Position numbers and translations under genes: made by a program. This document shows, piece by piece, positions 11,219 to 23,500 of a stretch of 64,000 nt of DNA. A model generated the notes under the pieces. It was not told where the DNA came from. It was given only the letters and a program-made list of their open reading frames with translations, and made no database searches. The stretch covers positions 2,629,959-2,693,958 of the forward strand of contig VZDJ01000046.1 in assembly GCA_008694505.1 (NCBI GenBank), read 5' to 3'. Source of the stretch: Cyanoderma ruficeps. Taxonomy: Eukaryota > Chordata > Aves > Passeriformes > Timaliidae. The first letter of the stretch is position 1. Each line of letters starts with the position of its first letter.

Positions 11219-14047
11219 CTGCAGATGCCAGAGGAATCCGTGGCATGTGCTGGCTCAGTCAGGCTGGAGCATATCACAAATTAAAAGATGCCAGTGCTCA
11301 GAAACCCGAGTCCCTCCTAATGCAGCCAACAGCGCTGTCCTTGTGGCCAAAGGAATCACTCCCTGGGGTCCATGGACAGGATGGACAGGCACCCACTGCT
11401 CACTGGACACCCTTCTGCAGACACTGTAATTCAGCTGCGTCTCCAGCTCTGAACTCTCCCCTTCATGCCATGCAGGGAGCTCAGCTCTGCTGAAAACACA
11501 TCACAGCCTCACACCTCTGGAGGGTCTTGGGGCTATCTGGCCCAGCTTTCAGCAGCTGCTCCAAGAGGGAGGGAGCCTGTACACGTTTCCTGCCAGATTT
11601 GTGTGGATGCCTCAGATTCTCACAGCATCCCAAAAAACCTCCATACACCTCCATTTAGAGAAGTGAACAGTGCTCTGTGTGTTTTCCAGGAACACACACA
11701 TAACTCAAGAATGCATTGCTGGATACACTGCATAAATACAGGGGTGGGTTTTTGTGGTGTGTGCACACAAATGCTCAGACTCAAAGACATTGTTACTGGC
11801 CATAAAATTTCCAAATGATCCTTACCTATCGTCCAGGATGTTTGCTTTGCTCAGTTGATTAGTGCAGGCAAGACACTTTTCCTGTGCTTTATCACAGGAT
11901 CTCAAAGGGTAAACGATTTATATGAATACCAATGTTTATTCTATCAACGGGAACACTCAGTGAAGTTAAAATACAGTCAAACAAGATGCACTAGGACAGA
12001 AAACCACAAGCTGCGTCTCATGCATGGCCATAAACAAGCTCAGCTTATCAGAAAAACAGGTCCAAATGTGTCAGGAGCCAGAGAAAGCTCTTGATTACAC
12101 AGCGTCAAGCCCGTGGCCAATGTGGCTGTTGGCCTCTTTTCAGAGGAGCAAGTTATAATCCATGTTGGCATGTGTGAAATAAGGAATTGGCGGCACTCAT
12201 TAAGAAAGAAAAGAAACGGAAAACCGTGAAAAGGAAAGTAGCTTTACCAGTATTTCCAGTGGTGAATCATTGGCATTCAGGGCTGTGGCCTGGTTAGGGC
12301 AAGGAGGCATCTAATTTGGGTGCCCAACACTGACAAATCCTGCTAGGGAAAAATGCTAAATGTCTTCCCCCGAAAGCAGAGAGGGAGGAGGGTCAGAACT
12401 GCTGTTGCTGCAAGGGATTCTTTTTCTCCACTCTCCCCAGGAAAGCCATCCCACTTTCGAGCCCCTCACTCCACCCTGGCCAGATCCTAGCACTCTGATC
12501 CCAGCCCCATGGGCTGTCTTCAGCCCTGTCCACAAAGGCTGCTCTAAAGATGCTCAACCCCTCCTTTCCCAACAGAGATGGAAAATCCTGGTTCCTTGAA
12601 AAGCAATGTCAATATTCTCAGAGACTGCAGGGAAAAATCAAGAGGGCTTTAACATTTTCACCATCTTCCTGAGTCTGAGCTCTTACTGGTGCAGATTGGG
12701 AGCAAACTCTGGTCCCTCTCACCAACACTGCTTTCCCTATAAAAATAGGAGTTTCCAACAGAACAAGTTTTCCCTAATTGTTCCTGGCAGGCGTTTCACC
12801 GTCAGCCTCTCCATGGACAAGCCTGCTACTGGTCCCTCCACTAAAACCACAGCAAGCAAGGTCTGGAGAACAAAACTCGAGATGACAGAGAGACCCTTAA
12901 ATAAAAAGGAAGGAAGAACAAAACCTACAGCAGGCTTCACGTAATCAAATGAACCAAAGGGTTTGTCCAAGCCACCAACAGCTGGGTGACAAATCTGCCC
13001 GTCTGGGGTGTAAGAGCAGAGAAAGTGGCTCAGCAAACCATCCAGGGGCTGAAAGCCAGCACTCCACGATGAGTCACTGGGGCCAGGACTTGAATTTTGG
13101 GTGTCTGGGAGTGAAGAGGACAACCCATCGCTGCCTGGAGCACTGAGCTCTCCAGGGAGATGCCTGTCTCCCAGCTGGTCCAGCACTAGAGGGTAACAGT
13201 GAGTCAGGCTGCCGGGCCAGTTGTTGGCATAGGTTGTGTTGGTGGTGATGGAGGGGTTGGAGGTGGTGACTCCAGGGAGGTCAGAGCAGCTAAGAGCAAA
13301 CAAAGGGGCTGGTTGCTCCCCTCATTGTCCTTGCTATGGGGCACCTGTGGGGTTGGGTTGCCCCAAGGACAGAGCCATGGGGGTGCTGGGAGGGCGTCTG
13401 TGCACTGGTGGGGGAAGAAATGAGGTGACATCAGAAATGGGTCGCTGAGCACTGAGGGAGCGTGGGGCCATGTGGTGGGAGCCCAGGGAAGGGGATGAGG
13501 AGCCTGGTGGCGGGTGCTTTGTGCCCTCGCAGGATGATTTTAAGCCAGGAGCCAACTCACCTCTCTGCTTCTGCACTCAGAGCAGGAGCTGCACCCACTG
13601 AACTCCGTGTTTTACTCTCAAAGCCCTGGTTGCTCATCTTTAGCAGCTAAATTGCTTTTGAACACATAACACAACCGAAGCCCAGCGTGAGGGGTAGACC
13701 CACAGCTTGCTGCTTCAGTTCAGGACCTCATTTTCTCGATGTGGGCAAGCAGAGCCCTGGCAGCCACCTGAGCTGCCTGTGGTGGCAGGAGCCAGACCTG
13801 TGCCTGTGTCTGTTGGCATCGAGCCTGGGACCTCATGTGTGTGCAGAGCATCGAGCTGAGCAGCTCTTCTTAAACAGTGCTGTGTTCCCAGAGGGACTGT
13901 GCCCAGTCACACATCACTTGGTAAAGCTGTAGTGAATTATTTTTCCTTTAAAGCTTCAATATTTTTTTGAATCTTTAATCAAAACTGTAAAGCCTAAGAG
14001 CAGGTTCTCTAGCAATTGAAGTTAGGTATCTTGTGGTTAGAAAAGAT

Positions 14048-14214
14048 CAGCAGCCAGGACTCCTGGGTCCTATTTTCAAATCTCCCACTGACTCTTTGAG
14101 TGACCTTGAAGAAGTCAATTAATTTCTGTGTCATTTTCCAGACAGGTAAAAATGAGGAAATAATTCTTCCCCAGTTCACGGGGGAATTTTGAGTGTTAAT
14201 TGTTTGCAGGGCAC
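14048..14214 (+). repeat. MIR / core-SINE copy
   Basis: This is the clearest ancient SINE in the window. The order is AGCCAGGACTCCTGGGTCCT, CCACTGACTCTTTGAGTGAC, CTTGAAGAAGTCAATTAATT, TTTTCCAGACAGGTAAAAAT, then GGGGGAATTTTGAGTGTTAA and a GTTTGCAGGGCAC end. This parallels the MIR consensus across nearly its full length (gactcctgggttc, tgtgaccttgggcaagtcac, tttcc-catctgtaaaatg, gggttgttgtgaggattaa, gtttgtaaagc). It carries no gene. Confidence 0.75.
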
Positions 14215-15950
14215 TTGTCTCTCCCCAGATGAGACGTGAAGCAAGGGCTGCAGGAAGGCTGAAGGTTGGCATGGCAGGCCATGAACACCTCAGGACCACA
14301 GTGCAGTGCTCAGAGGGCACATCTGTCTTTCCTTCAAGGTGGGACAATTGCTTGACCCTACATCCCATGCCCTGTGGATATAGATAGAAACATTCCAGCC
14401 CTGCACCTGGGGTCCAGCTCTCCCCACCAGCTTCCCCACAGCTGCCCTTCTCCAGCCCCTCTCAGCACCTCTAGAGGATGGTATCTCCTTGCAGTCATGT
14501 TATGGAGGCAGAGGCAGGGAAAAGGAACCAGCTGTCTCCATCCAGAGCCTCTCACACATGTCCATCTCTCATCCCCCCAGGCTCCCAGCCTTGGCATGTT
14601 TGCTGATCCTCACCAATAACATGCTGATACCTCACCAACGAGGATGCATCACCAGCTGGCAGGCTCTCAGCAACCAACCACAGCTATGAATTCCCATCTG
14701 GGCTATCAGCTGCTTTGTAGAGCCTACCAAAAAATCCTTTGAGGACTTGACTTTGCTCTAAAATGGAGTATTTTCACATCTAGAATGAGGCGATCCTTTA
14801 TCTGGGGTGCTCTGTTGAGGCCAGCAGAGCTGCGTCAGGCCACACCAGCCTGCCCTGGGGTGGGAATGACTCCTGTAGGGAAGGATCTCTGAGTTTATAA
14901 ACATGGAAGTTTATTTTTGCCTTGAAGGGAGGCTTGTCACTGCCCTGTCTGCAGAGCTGATCACTGCACAGGTTTCCCCAGGCAGGAGAGAGGACGAGGA
15001 GCTGCCACCCGGGAACTCCAACCAAATTAACCTACTTACCAGGCTGCTCTGCTGGCTGCTCCAGGAGAGGGCTGTTTGTTTGCTTTAGGCCATTTCTGTG
15101 CAAGCAGTAACCAGAGATGAGCAAAATTCGGAAAATTTCCACTCCCATGGGAAATTTCAGCCTTTCTGAGGTGGTTTGCATCCCAAATTAGGCCAGTTCA
15201 GCAAAATGAAATTCTGGTTCAACTCACTTGGAGCAGTCGGATTCTCCCTGGTGAAAAATCTGGAGAAAGAAGGGAGGGGAGAAAAGGAGGAGATTTTCTT
15301 TTACTTACAGGAAACTTCCCTTTATAAAAAATTGTACTTTTTCACTTGTTCCAGTCCCAAACTGCTCCAGAACTAATGCCAGGAATTCCCTCATCTATTT
15401 ATAATGTTTTGCTGTCTGGGTCTTATTGTACCTGGCATTTGCTGTGACATATGACTGTGTTGCAAATAATACCAGGAACATTTACCTTGTGAAAGTATCA
15501 TGGAGGGAAGCCATCCAAAGGCCCTCTGTCAGCCTGCTGTCAAAAACCTGCAGGGATCACCTCAGTGTCCCCAGCCCTGCCAGCAAGGGTCCAAAACCCT
15601 GTGGATTTTAGAGCACTGCAGCTGCAACAGTGTGGGCGTGTTTTGGGTGGGATAAATGCTTCTTCTGGTGAAAGAAAGCAGCAACACTGTGAATTTTTTG
15701 TCTGTTTTGCCAAATGAATTCATTTAGAGTTAAAAAACATAAGTTGCTCGAGATGGATTTCACTATGAAATGTGTCTTTGTTCAGAGATTTCCTTTCGCT
15801 GTTTTTCTTCTTAACGTGAAAAATCCTTAAAGAGCGAACTGAAATGTTTTCTCTGGGATGGAGTGAAACTTTTTTATTAGATCAGGAACAATACAGACGT
15901 GTGCAATTATCTTTCAGCATCGCTAGCAAACCAAAACATCTCTTACTCAC

Positions 15951-16067
15951 CTCGTTGTAATTGAAAGCATCGTGAGACACCCTGTTAAAACTGAAGCCGC
16001 TTGCAACTGGCTTGAATCCAAACAAATAACTCTTAACTGAAACTCTTGTTTTTACAAAAGGAGCCAT
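15951..16067 (-). other. Exon-like segment starting with ATG, strong donor, unrecognised
   Basis: On the minus strand an ATG at 16067 opens 39 codons (MAPFVKTRVSVKSYLFGFKP onwards), ending in NYNE and followed by AACGAG|GTGAGTAAGA, a near-perfect donor. The frame is also open for some codons upstream, back to a CTGACAG that could be an acceptor, so it could be internal rather than first. The start context is weak (T at -3). I recognise no family. Two other minus-strand exon-like segments lie downstream (11070-11218, 6098-6284), but the reading phases do not join directly. Confidence 0.2.
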
Positions 16068-16264
16068 GAAAACATTACCATAATGAAGATCTGTCAGAGC
16101 TTACTTTGGGGGACAACTGCCAAGTGGCGGTTCTCTATCTAATCTCATCAACACTGCTGTAATTACAAGCAAAATCAAGTCCGTGGATTGCTGTTTTCTT
16201 GGTATTAAGTTAATGTCAGCGTGAGACAGACCAGATCTGGGATGGAGTTTGGCTGATTGCATGT

Positions 16265-16480
16265 AAATGTCTAAATTTGAGTTCCCTTCACAGTCACAGG
16301 AGCCTAGTTATGACAGCCCGTGGTGTTTAGGGAGCAACTCACTAAAGTAGGTGTCTAAAACAGTTTGGCTAAACCCCACCTTGAAAGAACTTATGTCACT
16401 GCTGCAAAAACAGCCCAGCTCTGATGGAGACAGAGGGTGTAGCTGTGCAGGAAGGAAGGTAGGTGCCTAAATGCAGGCAT
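16265..16480. repeat. Possible ancient interspersed repeat
   Basis: GTAAATGTCTAAATTTGAG, AAGTAGGTGTCTAAAACAG and GGTAGGTGCCTAAATGCAGG recur within 200 bases. Such 'aggtgcctaaat' phrases are common in old sauropsid repeats. The family is not assigned. Confidence 0.3.
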
Positions 16481-17447
16481 TTCAAGCCCTATGGGATGCC
16501 TCATGTATCTCACCTGGCTTCTGGTTGCTTCTAGAAGGACACAGGTGTCACACAGGTCCCATCTCACACCTGCCAGCCTCATGTCCCTGCTAACATGGGG
16601 CATCCAAAGCAGAACTTGGTCACTGATTTGTTCCCCTGAAGTTGCACGAGGTGAAAAATCATTCCCAAAGTTCCCAGGTCAGCAGGACCTGGAAATACAC
16701 CCTTTGGAAGTGCTCCTGATGGGCCTCTATTTCCAAAGACGGATCAGGTAGCAACAGCCTGCAGCGTGACAGCCCTGCCCAGAATTTCGGGAGGTTGCCC
16801 AGCTGAGCAAGTCAGTGTCTTGTTACCTTACATAAGACACAGGGCAAGAGGAGGAATTGCTGTGGAGACTGCATGAGGCTTTCCTGGAAAGTCCTGCATT
16901 AACTTCCAACCTTTTGTCACCTCCTGCAGAAACGCTTCCATGATTTTCCTGCTGACAAGTCACACCTCTTGCTTTGTGAGGGGCAGGGCCATGCCAAGCT
17001 GCCCCCAGTCTTTGCAGAGGCAGAGCTTGCTTGCATCACGCTGGAAAGCAGGAGATTTACACCAGTGGGATTGCACAATCACCACAGATAAGGGGAATGT
17101 AACATGTCAGCAGTGTCCGTGTCTTTATCTCTGTAGGAAAGACATACAGGAACACTCAGAGCTCTGTGGCATTGATAGAAAGAATATCCTTCCCCTGCAT
17201 TTCATCTGAACATGAGCAGTGAAGAGTGAGCAGCACAGTTTGACCAACAGCCCCAGCGCTGCTTATCTGCTGCAGAACCAGAGCTGGCACTGCTTTAAAT
17301 CACACATTTCCCTTTCCTTGTCATTTACAATCAATGGAGATAGTTTATGTTTATGCAGCTTCTTTCATCCCAAGGATCCCACAGTGTGTTATGAGGCATG
17401 ATCCAGATGCTGCCCTCCTGTTTGAAAGTACATTCACTCATGAGGAC

Positions 17448-17790
17448 ATCACAGAAACAGGAAATGGTTTGGGTTGGAAGGGACCTTAAAGATGATCTCA
17501 TTCCACCCCCCTACCATGGGCAGGGACACCTTCCACGATTCCAAGTTGCTCCAAGCCCTGATCAGCCTGACCTTGGACACTTCCAGGGATCCAAAGGCAC
17601 CCACAGCTTCTCTGGGCAAGCTGTGCCAGGGCCTCCCCACCCTCACAGGGAAGAATTTCTTCCTAATATCTCATCTAAACTTAACCTCTGCCCATTCAGG
17701 CTTATTCCCTCTTGTCCTAACGCTACATGCCCTGGTCAGAAGTCCTCTCACAGGGTACCTTTAGGGACTGTGGAAGTCCATCTGGGCTTT
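17448..17790 (-). mobile_element. CR1 LINE, 3' end fragment (antisense)
   Basis: In plus-strand reading the element starts with AATGGTTTGGGTTGGAAGGG, then ACCTTAAAGATGATCTCATT, CCATGGGCAGGGACACCTTC, CTTGGACACTTCCAGGGATC, GCTGTGCCAGGGCCTCCCCA and GAAGAATTTCTTCCTAATAT. It continues with a CCCTCTTGTCCTAACGCTAC block. This is the reverse complement of a CR1 3' end of over 300 bases, one of the better preserved copies here. An open frame of 218 codons running through it on the plus strand is an artefact of the repeat. Confidence 0.93.
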
Positions 17791-18971
17791 CTGCCTGGGT
17801 GGCTTCTTTGTTTATGGATGTACTGGTCAGTGGTGGTGCCCCAAGAAATGATGGAAAGAAGAACAACCATCCCATTTATATTCCTCTGTGAAAAACACAT
17901 CCTAGAGGATGGTTGGAAAGACAGGTATGCCCCAAGGCAGGAAGCCTGTGAAAGCATGACTTCTGCAAAGGGCCATATTTGCAGACTTTTAGGGACCGAG
18001 TTCACATTGTATCTTCGAAAGAGGGCAAATCCATCTCCAAAGGTGACTTACTGAAGGGAAAATAGACTGAACAGAGGTTTGTTTCAAAATCTGAGATCCA
18101 GTAAAAACTACACTCTGAACCTGAGGCTCTCTAACCAAATGTGAATACCTCAGCTGTAGATGTCTCTCTCTGGACTTATTTGACAGACCCCACTAGAGTC
18201 CAGGAAGACAACCAGGAGGTTTTAGGGCATAACCCAATAGGGCAAGTGTTCCAAATGTCTGCTTTAGCATGAGGTACGTTGCTGGACTGTAAAGGGAGTA
18301 TTCCAGGATGACTATTCAAAAGTAAATGTCCACGTTGCAGATGTCTGAAGTTAGGAGAGATGAATCTCACCATGTAGCAGCACCTGTAAGCCCAAAACTA
18401 AACCAGGAATCTAACCGGACAACAGGAGTCCTTCTTTCCTCTTGGTCAACACCTTTGTGTTCTCTGCCCTACGCCTTTCAGAGAAATGGAGAAGAGGTGG
18501 CAAACAGCACTGGGCTATTTGTTGCTTTGGATCCAGGTGAAAAGGCAGTGAAACAGGCCTTGCCAGAAAATCCTGTAAAAGTAGCCAAAAGTTTGCTTAG
18601 TTTAATTACCAAGGCCAGAAGGGGGGATAAAAATCAGCAAGGGCAGAACCAGGGATTCACACCCAGAAATAACAACCTTGATATTTAGTCCACTGAAATA
18701 AAGAGTGGGCTGGAGATGGGATGAGAAACAATGATCTTTTGAAACACAACCCATTTTAATGTTTCTTTGGAGATCATAATGAGAACTGTGGAATTACAGG
18801 ATGAAGATGAAAGTTTCCTATTTAACAAATTAAAGAGGGGTTTTGAGGCTTTCCAAGAGCTTCACCCAGCTTCAAAACAGAGTGGACCAAAACTAAGCAT
18901 CACCCAGGCTAACCACAGCTCTTGTCAGAAGAACAGATCCAAGAATATTCTCTCTGAGCACCTGAGTCACA

Positions 18972-19012
18972 GTTGATGGGAGTATTTCCACTGACTTCCC
19001 TGGGTTTTGGAT
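18972..19012. repeat. Ancient amniote repeat remnant
   Basis: GATGGGAGTATTTCCACTGA followed by CTTCCCTGGGTTTTGG matches the common old phrase 'tgggagttttgccattgacttcaatggg'. It is short and diverged. Confidence 0.35.
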
Positions 19013-19179
19013 ACATGTGGAGCTTTTTCCCCTTAGTCGATCTTAGACCCCTGCCTAAAGCTGCTAACAGAGGCACTGTTTGCCTGTCTGCATTCCAGAG
19101 CTAATGCACATTCCAGCCCGAGGAGGACTTTGCCTCACCTCCGATGCACAAGGTCACCTCACCTTTGATCCCGTGCGCT

Positions 19180-19450
19180 GGTGTCAGGCTACCCGAGGAG
19201 GGCTGGGGAATGACTCAGCAGCTCGCCGCCCGCTCTGCTTCTCTCTTTAACCGGATTTTTTGCTCCAGTGGAGCTGTTCCCAGCCTGGCTGAAGCTCACA
19301 TGCCCGATCTTGAGGCGAGCGAGAGCGCAATTATCCAGCAGGTGTAAAGCCGGCGAAGGCCAGCACAGCGCGGCTCGGGCGTGCGTCAGGCACGGTGAGG
19401 CGGCAAATCATCGCCGGCGTTGCCACGGGGATAACAACGCAGGAGAGGAG
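19180..19450. promoter_or_regulatory. CpG-rich candidate regulatory element with NF-E2/MAF site
   Basis: Against CpG-poor surroundings this block contains many CpGs (CAGCTCGCCGCCCGCTC, GGCGAGCGAGAGCGC, CAGCGCGGCTCGGGCGTGCG, CATCGCCGGCGTTGCC). At 19210-19220 it has ATGACTCAGCA, which fits the NF-E2/small-MAF consensus RTGACTCAGCA and includes an AP-1 core. It has no convincing exon or splice donor. It could be an enhancer, or the promoter of an unannotated transcript. The role is inferred from composition and motif only. Confidence 0.4.
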
Positions 19451-19769
19451 CATCAGGTAACAACGGACTGTCACATGCCACCTTCACCTGCTCCACCTCA
19501 GCGGGAGGAAGGGACAGTGAGCTGGGAACACTGGGGACCTTTGGGACAAGTTTGATGAGTCCTGTTTGTGTTGCTAAACCCCCACAGTGGCTGGTTCTCC
19601 TGAGTTCAAGAGACGTGGCAGGAACGTAAGATGGTCAAAAGCCACAAGATAAGCGACAAGTGGAATGACAGATTGAGGGTAGGGCTTGAGAAACAGCACA
19701 TAGATGAGGTCTGTCAACTGCTTCCTCGCTGCCCAGTGACCCTTGTGGGAAGGGGTCTGGCCATCTGTT

Positions 19770-20010
19770 TCAGAATTACAGAACGGTTTGGGCCAGAAGG
19801 ACCTTAATGACCATCTCATTCCAACATCCCTACCATGGGCAGGGAGAACTTCCATTAGGCAAGATTGCTCAAAGTCCCATCCAACCTGGCCTAAAACACT
19901 TCCTGGGATGGGGAATTCACAACTTTGCTGTGCCAGTGCCTCACCACCCTCACAGTGAAGAATTTCTTCCTATTACCTTACTTAAAACCCTCCTGTTCTA
20001 ATTTAAAACA
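19770..20010 (-). mobile_element. CR1 LINE, 3' end fragment (antisense)
   Basis: Plus-strand reading gives ACAGAACGGTTTGGGCCAGA, CCATCTCATTCCAACATCCC, TACCATGGGCAGGGAGAACT, CCATCCAACCTGGCCTAAAA, then the CACCACCCTCACAGTGAAGA and ATTTCTTCCTATTACC block. It is the reverse complement of the CR1 3' end, diverged by scattered substitutions, and truncated after about 240 bases. Confidence 0.9.
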
Positions 20011-20462
20011 GGTATGGATCAACACACAATGTGACAGCCCTAGGTGGTCCATGATAGCAACTTTAGTAGGAATCTTGCCTGGAGTCCTGCCTAGTTTTGC
20101 TTCCCTCCATATCACTGGCCTCCCACAATCACGACTCATAAAGTGCCACCAACCACTGCCCCACCTCCCACCACATCACACAGCTCAATTCAAAGCCCTT
20201 TAGGACCTGGCTCTGAAGGCACCACAAGTACCCCCAACACACCTGCTACTGAAATTCTCCCTGAATTTCAGCCATCATTTATGTACACTAATTAGTACTG
20301 TTTGGAACCCTTGAGAAAAGCATGGATAAATACTAAGAAACTACTTAATGCCCCAAAGCCTAAAACATCTTGGCTTTAGCTAGTTTATGCTGTATCATAG
20401 TATCCAACTTGCAGCACAGGGCACAAAAATAGCTTCCAATGGTATTATCACTTTGTTCTAAT

Positions 20463-20515
20463 GGGCTAAATTCACCCCTGAGGGGCTGTAGAAATTAACG
20501 GGGTTTGGCCCAACA
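20463..20515. repeat. Ancient amniote repeat remnant
   Basis: GGGCTAAATTCACCCCTGAG and ACGGGGTTTGGCCCAA are the arms of the old phrase 'gggctaaattcatccctgg...ggatgaatttggccc', known as a palindromic interspersed repeat in reptiles and birds. The copy is much decayed. Confidence 0.4.
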
Positions 20516-23500
20516 TGTAGTTAATGAGGATGGTCTATTTCAAACCCATAAGGTACCACATTCTGCCACTACAGATTGGCTGGGAATAACTCACCTCTTC
20601 AGAGACACTGTATGCACTTGCAGCCCTGGCTATGTTTGCTCTAAATAGAGGCAGCAAAAATAGACATCAAAAACAAAAACATTTCTTTCAGACTCCAAAT
20701 GCCTCTGGCTCTGATTTTGATCTTGCATGCAGTAGAAGCTCAAGTGAGTGGAGAGGTTTATTTTTCATTCGTGTCAGTAAAAATGAAATGGGCTCACTAT
20801 GTTTAACACTGCTTCAGGATGCAGAACATTTAAGACAGTATCTAACAACTTAGAAATCGTTAATCTTGGTTGAAAAAGGTTAACCTATACTTCTTCCAAT
20901 CTCTTCCTATGGATAATCTCTTTGCATCTTTTGATTTCTGTGCCCACTTAGTCTCTAACTTCCCCTGCCCGTACAGCCAGATTCACCTTGGCAGAAGTCC
21001 CTTCTCAGGAGCTTCAGAATCAAACTCACCCAGCACCAGATTCCAGGTTCTGCACAACCCTGTCCTCATCTCTACAGAGCTTGTTCATCTAGCCAGACCA
21101 ATACGTGTTTACCTGTCAGAAGAGATGCATAAGCATGTTTTCCTGGAGTCTGCACTGCTGGTCCCTCCTTTTGCATCTCAGTCTTAGCCCCAGCTTGAAC
21201 TTGACCTTTCAGCCTTTGCTGCTGTTTGTTTGTTTTGAAACAGGGCACAACCACAGAGCCTCAAAATATACCCTCAATTCCTGTATCCCAACTCTCCATC
21301 ATGCCTGTATTTTCCACAAACACTCTAAAAAAAGCAGAATGCTCCAGAAAGTACTAAACTTCAACTCAAGATGTGCCAGGACTTCCAAACAGACTTATAA
21401 TTTTTAACGTGGATGATTTGTGTAAGAACTCTCCCTTTCCTCTCTCACCTTGCCTCTCCCTTTCACATCTTACCCCAGCTGTTCTTAGCTCAAAGAGGAA
21501 ACTGAGGAAGGATCTGAATGTCTGTTTTCACTTCCTCTTGGAGTGGAGTGAATTTGACCAGGTGACATTCCTCCCAGCTGACATTTTATGGTCCAGAAGC
21601 CAATTGCCACAGTCCAGCTGTGTCACAGTGCTCCCGCCTGCAGAAAAGGGTGACCCCATCCAGACTGCCTATGGGGAAAGATCCCTCAACCATGTGAACT
21701 TCCAAACACCAGCTGGAGACTGCTTGGGACAGGTCTAGGTGGCCAGGGCCAAAAGTTGTGCCAGGAATAATTCTAACAATAGAAAGCAAATTCTAGGGGC
21801 TCAAAACTATTTCACTACTGTAGATGTATACTTTAAAAGCATCAGTATATAATGCAAAACCCTACTGGATCTCTGGTTCTCCTGTATTACTTACTTTTAT
21901 TTTATGAGTTGTTCTCCTTTCTCCAGAAAGAAAGAGAAGTGTTTACTGCTGATGAAGTCTGTGCTGAAGAGGAGCACATCCACCTCTTTTCTTTGGGATA
22001 AGCTTATGATTTCATTCTTACAGCTCATAAACTTAACTCCCCAAACTTGCTGACTTTCATCAAGACAGACAAAGGTGGGGCTTGGGACTGTGAGTATGGG
22101 CTCAGGTGGACTACAGCTTTGGAGATGAGGACTTTCCAAGGTGGAGAAGGAACTCAGCGCCTCCCTTCCAGCCCAAAGGCTCTGCCTTGGTTCTTCCCTG
22201 ATACAGGCAGCACCTCCCAACACCACTCCACGTTCCAGCAAAGATGAACAGGGTGATAACCGATTTATTATGTTTGGTCTTTTACCACATCCAAACACAG
22301 TCCATTAATTACTTGGATCACAGAAAATAAAGAGCTGATTGGAGATTCTCGTCTACTTAGTAATTTGTTAACTTCTGATAAAACTGAGCTTTGTCTTCTT
22401 ATCTCTCTTTGCCAAACAAAGAGGCCAAGGCCAGCAAGTGAACCTCATCTTTCACACTAGCCTTTTGATTCAATCAGTCACATATTGTAGTTGATCATTA
22501 AATTTTGTAGATAACTACTTGCCCTCTATTCTAGGATGTAAAAAATGTTTGGCGCACTAACCAGCTAATGGGAAGGAGGAGGAAATGCAAAGCTCCACTG
22601 ATATCACATCTTTGTTATCAATTTATTTGGTGTAAAACTGGCAGTAATTTCACAATTTATTTGGTCCCTAACCATGTGGAATAGCTTGTCTCTCTGGAAT
22701 GAAAACAATCTTTGTCCTCAATATACATTCATTATACCTCATTCCCCAGGGACCATTCTAATACAAAAGTTTCTCAAAAAACAAATGCCACCATCTTATC
22801 TTTTATCATTATGATTCCTGAATCCTCAAAGCTAATCTTTCTTCAGGGAGTTGTGACACCACCTACTACATCTCACAACTCAGGTTTAAGGCCTAGCCCT
22901 TACTCATGGATGCTCTGTGTTTCTTGGGAACGTTCTCTCAAATACAAACACCATCAGGTCCATTTTTCTGGCTAATGCATCTGCTCACATCTGTCAGGCC
23001 TCTCACTTGGAGGATATTGGGACTTTCTTGGGAACAAGATGACATCTCTAGCCTACGCTCTTCGAAGTCCCAATTCCTAATTTGTCACCACATCTAAGGG
23101 TGTGATTTTGAAAATCAACTTTAGAAACTTCATCATCAATTCTGAAAATCTCAGCTTTGGGCTGATGCCCTAACGGTGGAAAGACCTGACTTCCTTTGGT
23201 GGCAGCTGATAAAATTTTGCTCTCAATTTGAACAGCATAATTTTGCTGTAGATTTAATTATTCCCTGCAAACATTTCCTTTGGCTAAGGATAGATCATGA
23301 CCTTTCTCCCACCTACCCAAAATCTTTGGCACCACGTGTGTTTATGGCGTCGTGCACACAGCAAGCAATCACCCTGCAAGGCAGGAAGGCAACTCCACAG
23401 AGCGAGTCATTGCCAACAGCAAAGAACTGGTTGGTTAAAAGGGTGGTTAATATTCTGACACACTGAGTGGTTAACAACACATCAAGTGGCTGTTGAGAAA

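Larger units (their letters stand above)
8999..14047. other. Mostly unique non-coding sequence
   Basis: No recognised gene. It contains a two-copy 30-base tandem repeat (9478-9537), MIR-like remnants (around 10045-10110 and possibly 10555-10650), and two exon-like segments: plus 10173-10245 and minus 11070-11218 (see findings). The G+C-rich area 13,150-13,600 has open frames on both strands and a T/G-rich run, but no codon pattern I can defend. Confidence 0.4.
14215..17447. other. Unique sequence with conserved-looking blocks, no recognised gene
   Basis: An inverted repeat with arms of about 11 bases lies near 15128-15160. The stretch 15,690-16,260 is AT-rich and of mixed sequence, with an exon-like minus segment at 15951-16067. 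Around 16,265-16,480 there are repeated GTAGGTGTCTAAA and GTAGGTGCCTAAATG motifs typical of an old interspersed repeat in sauropsids. Confidence 0.4.
17791..19769. other. Unique sequence with a CpG-rich element
   Basis: No recognised gene. About 18,972-19,012 resembles an ancient repeat phrase. From about 19,180 to 19,450 the sequence turns CpG-rich and is treated separately below. Confidence 0.4.

Noticed and set aside
17398..18054. 218-codon plus-strand open frame
   Set aside because: Its first half is antisense CR1 sequence. There is no domain and no splice context.
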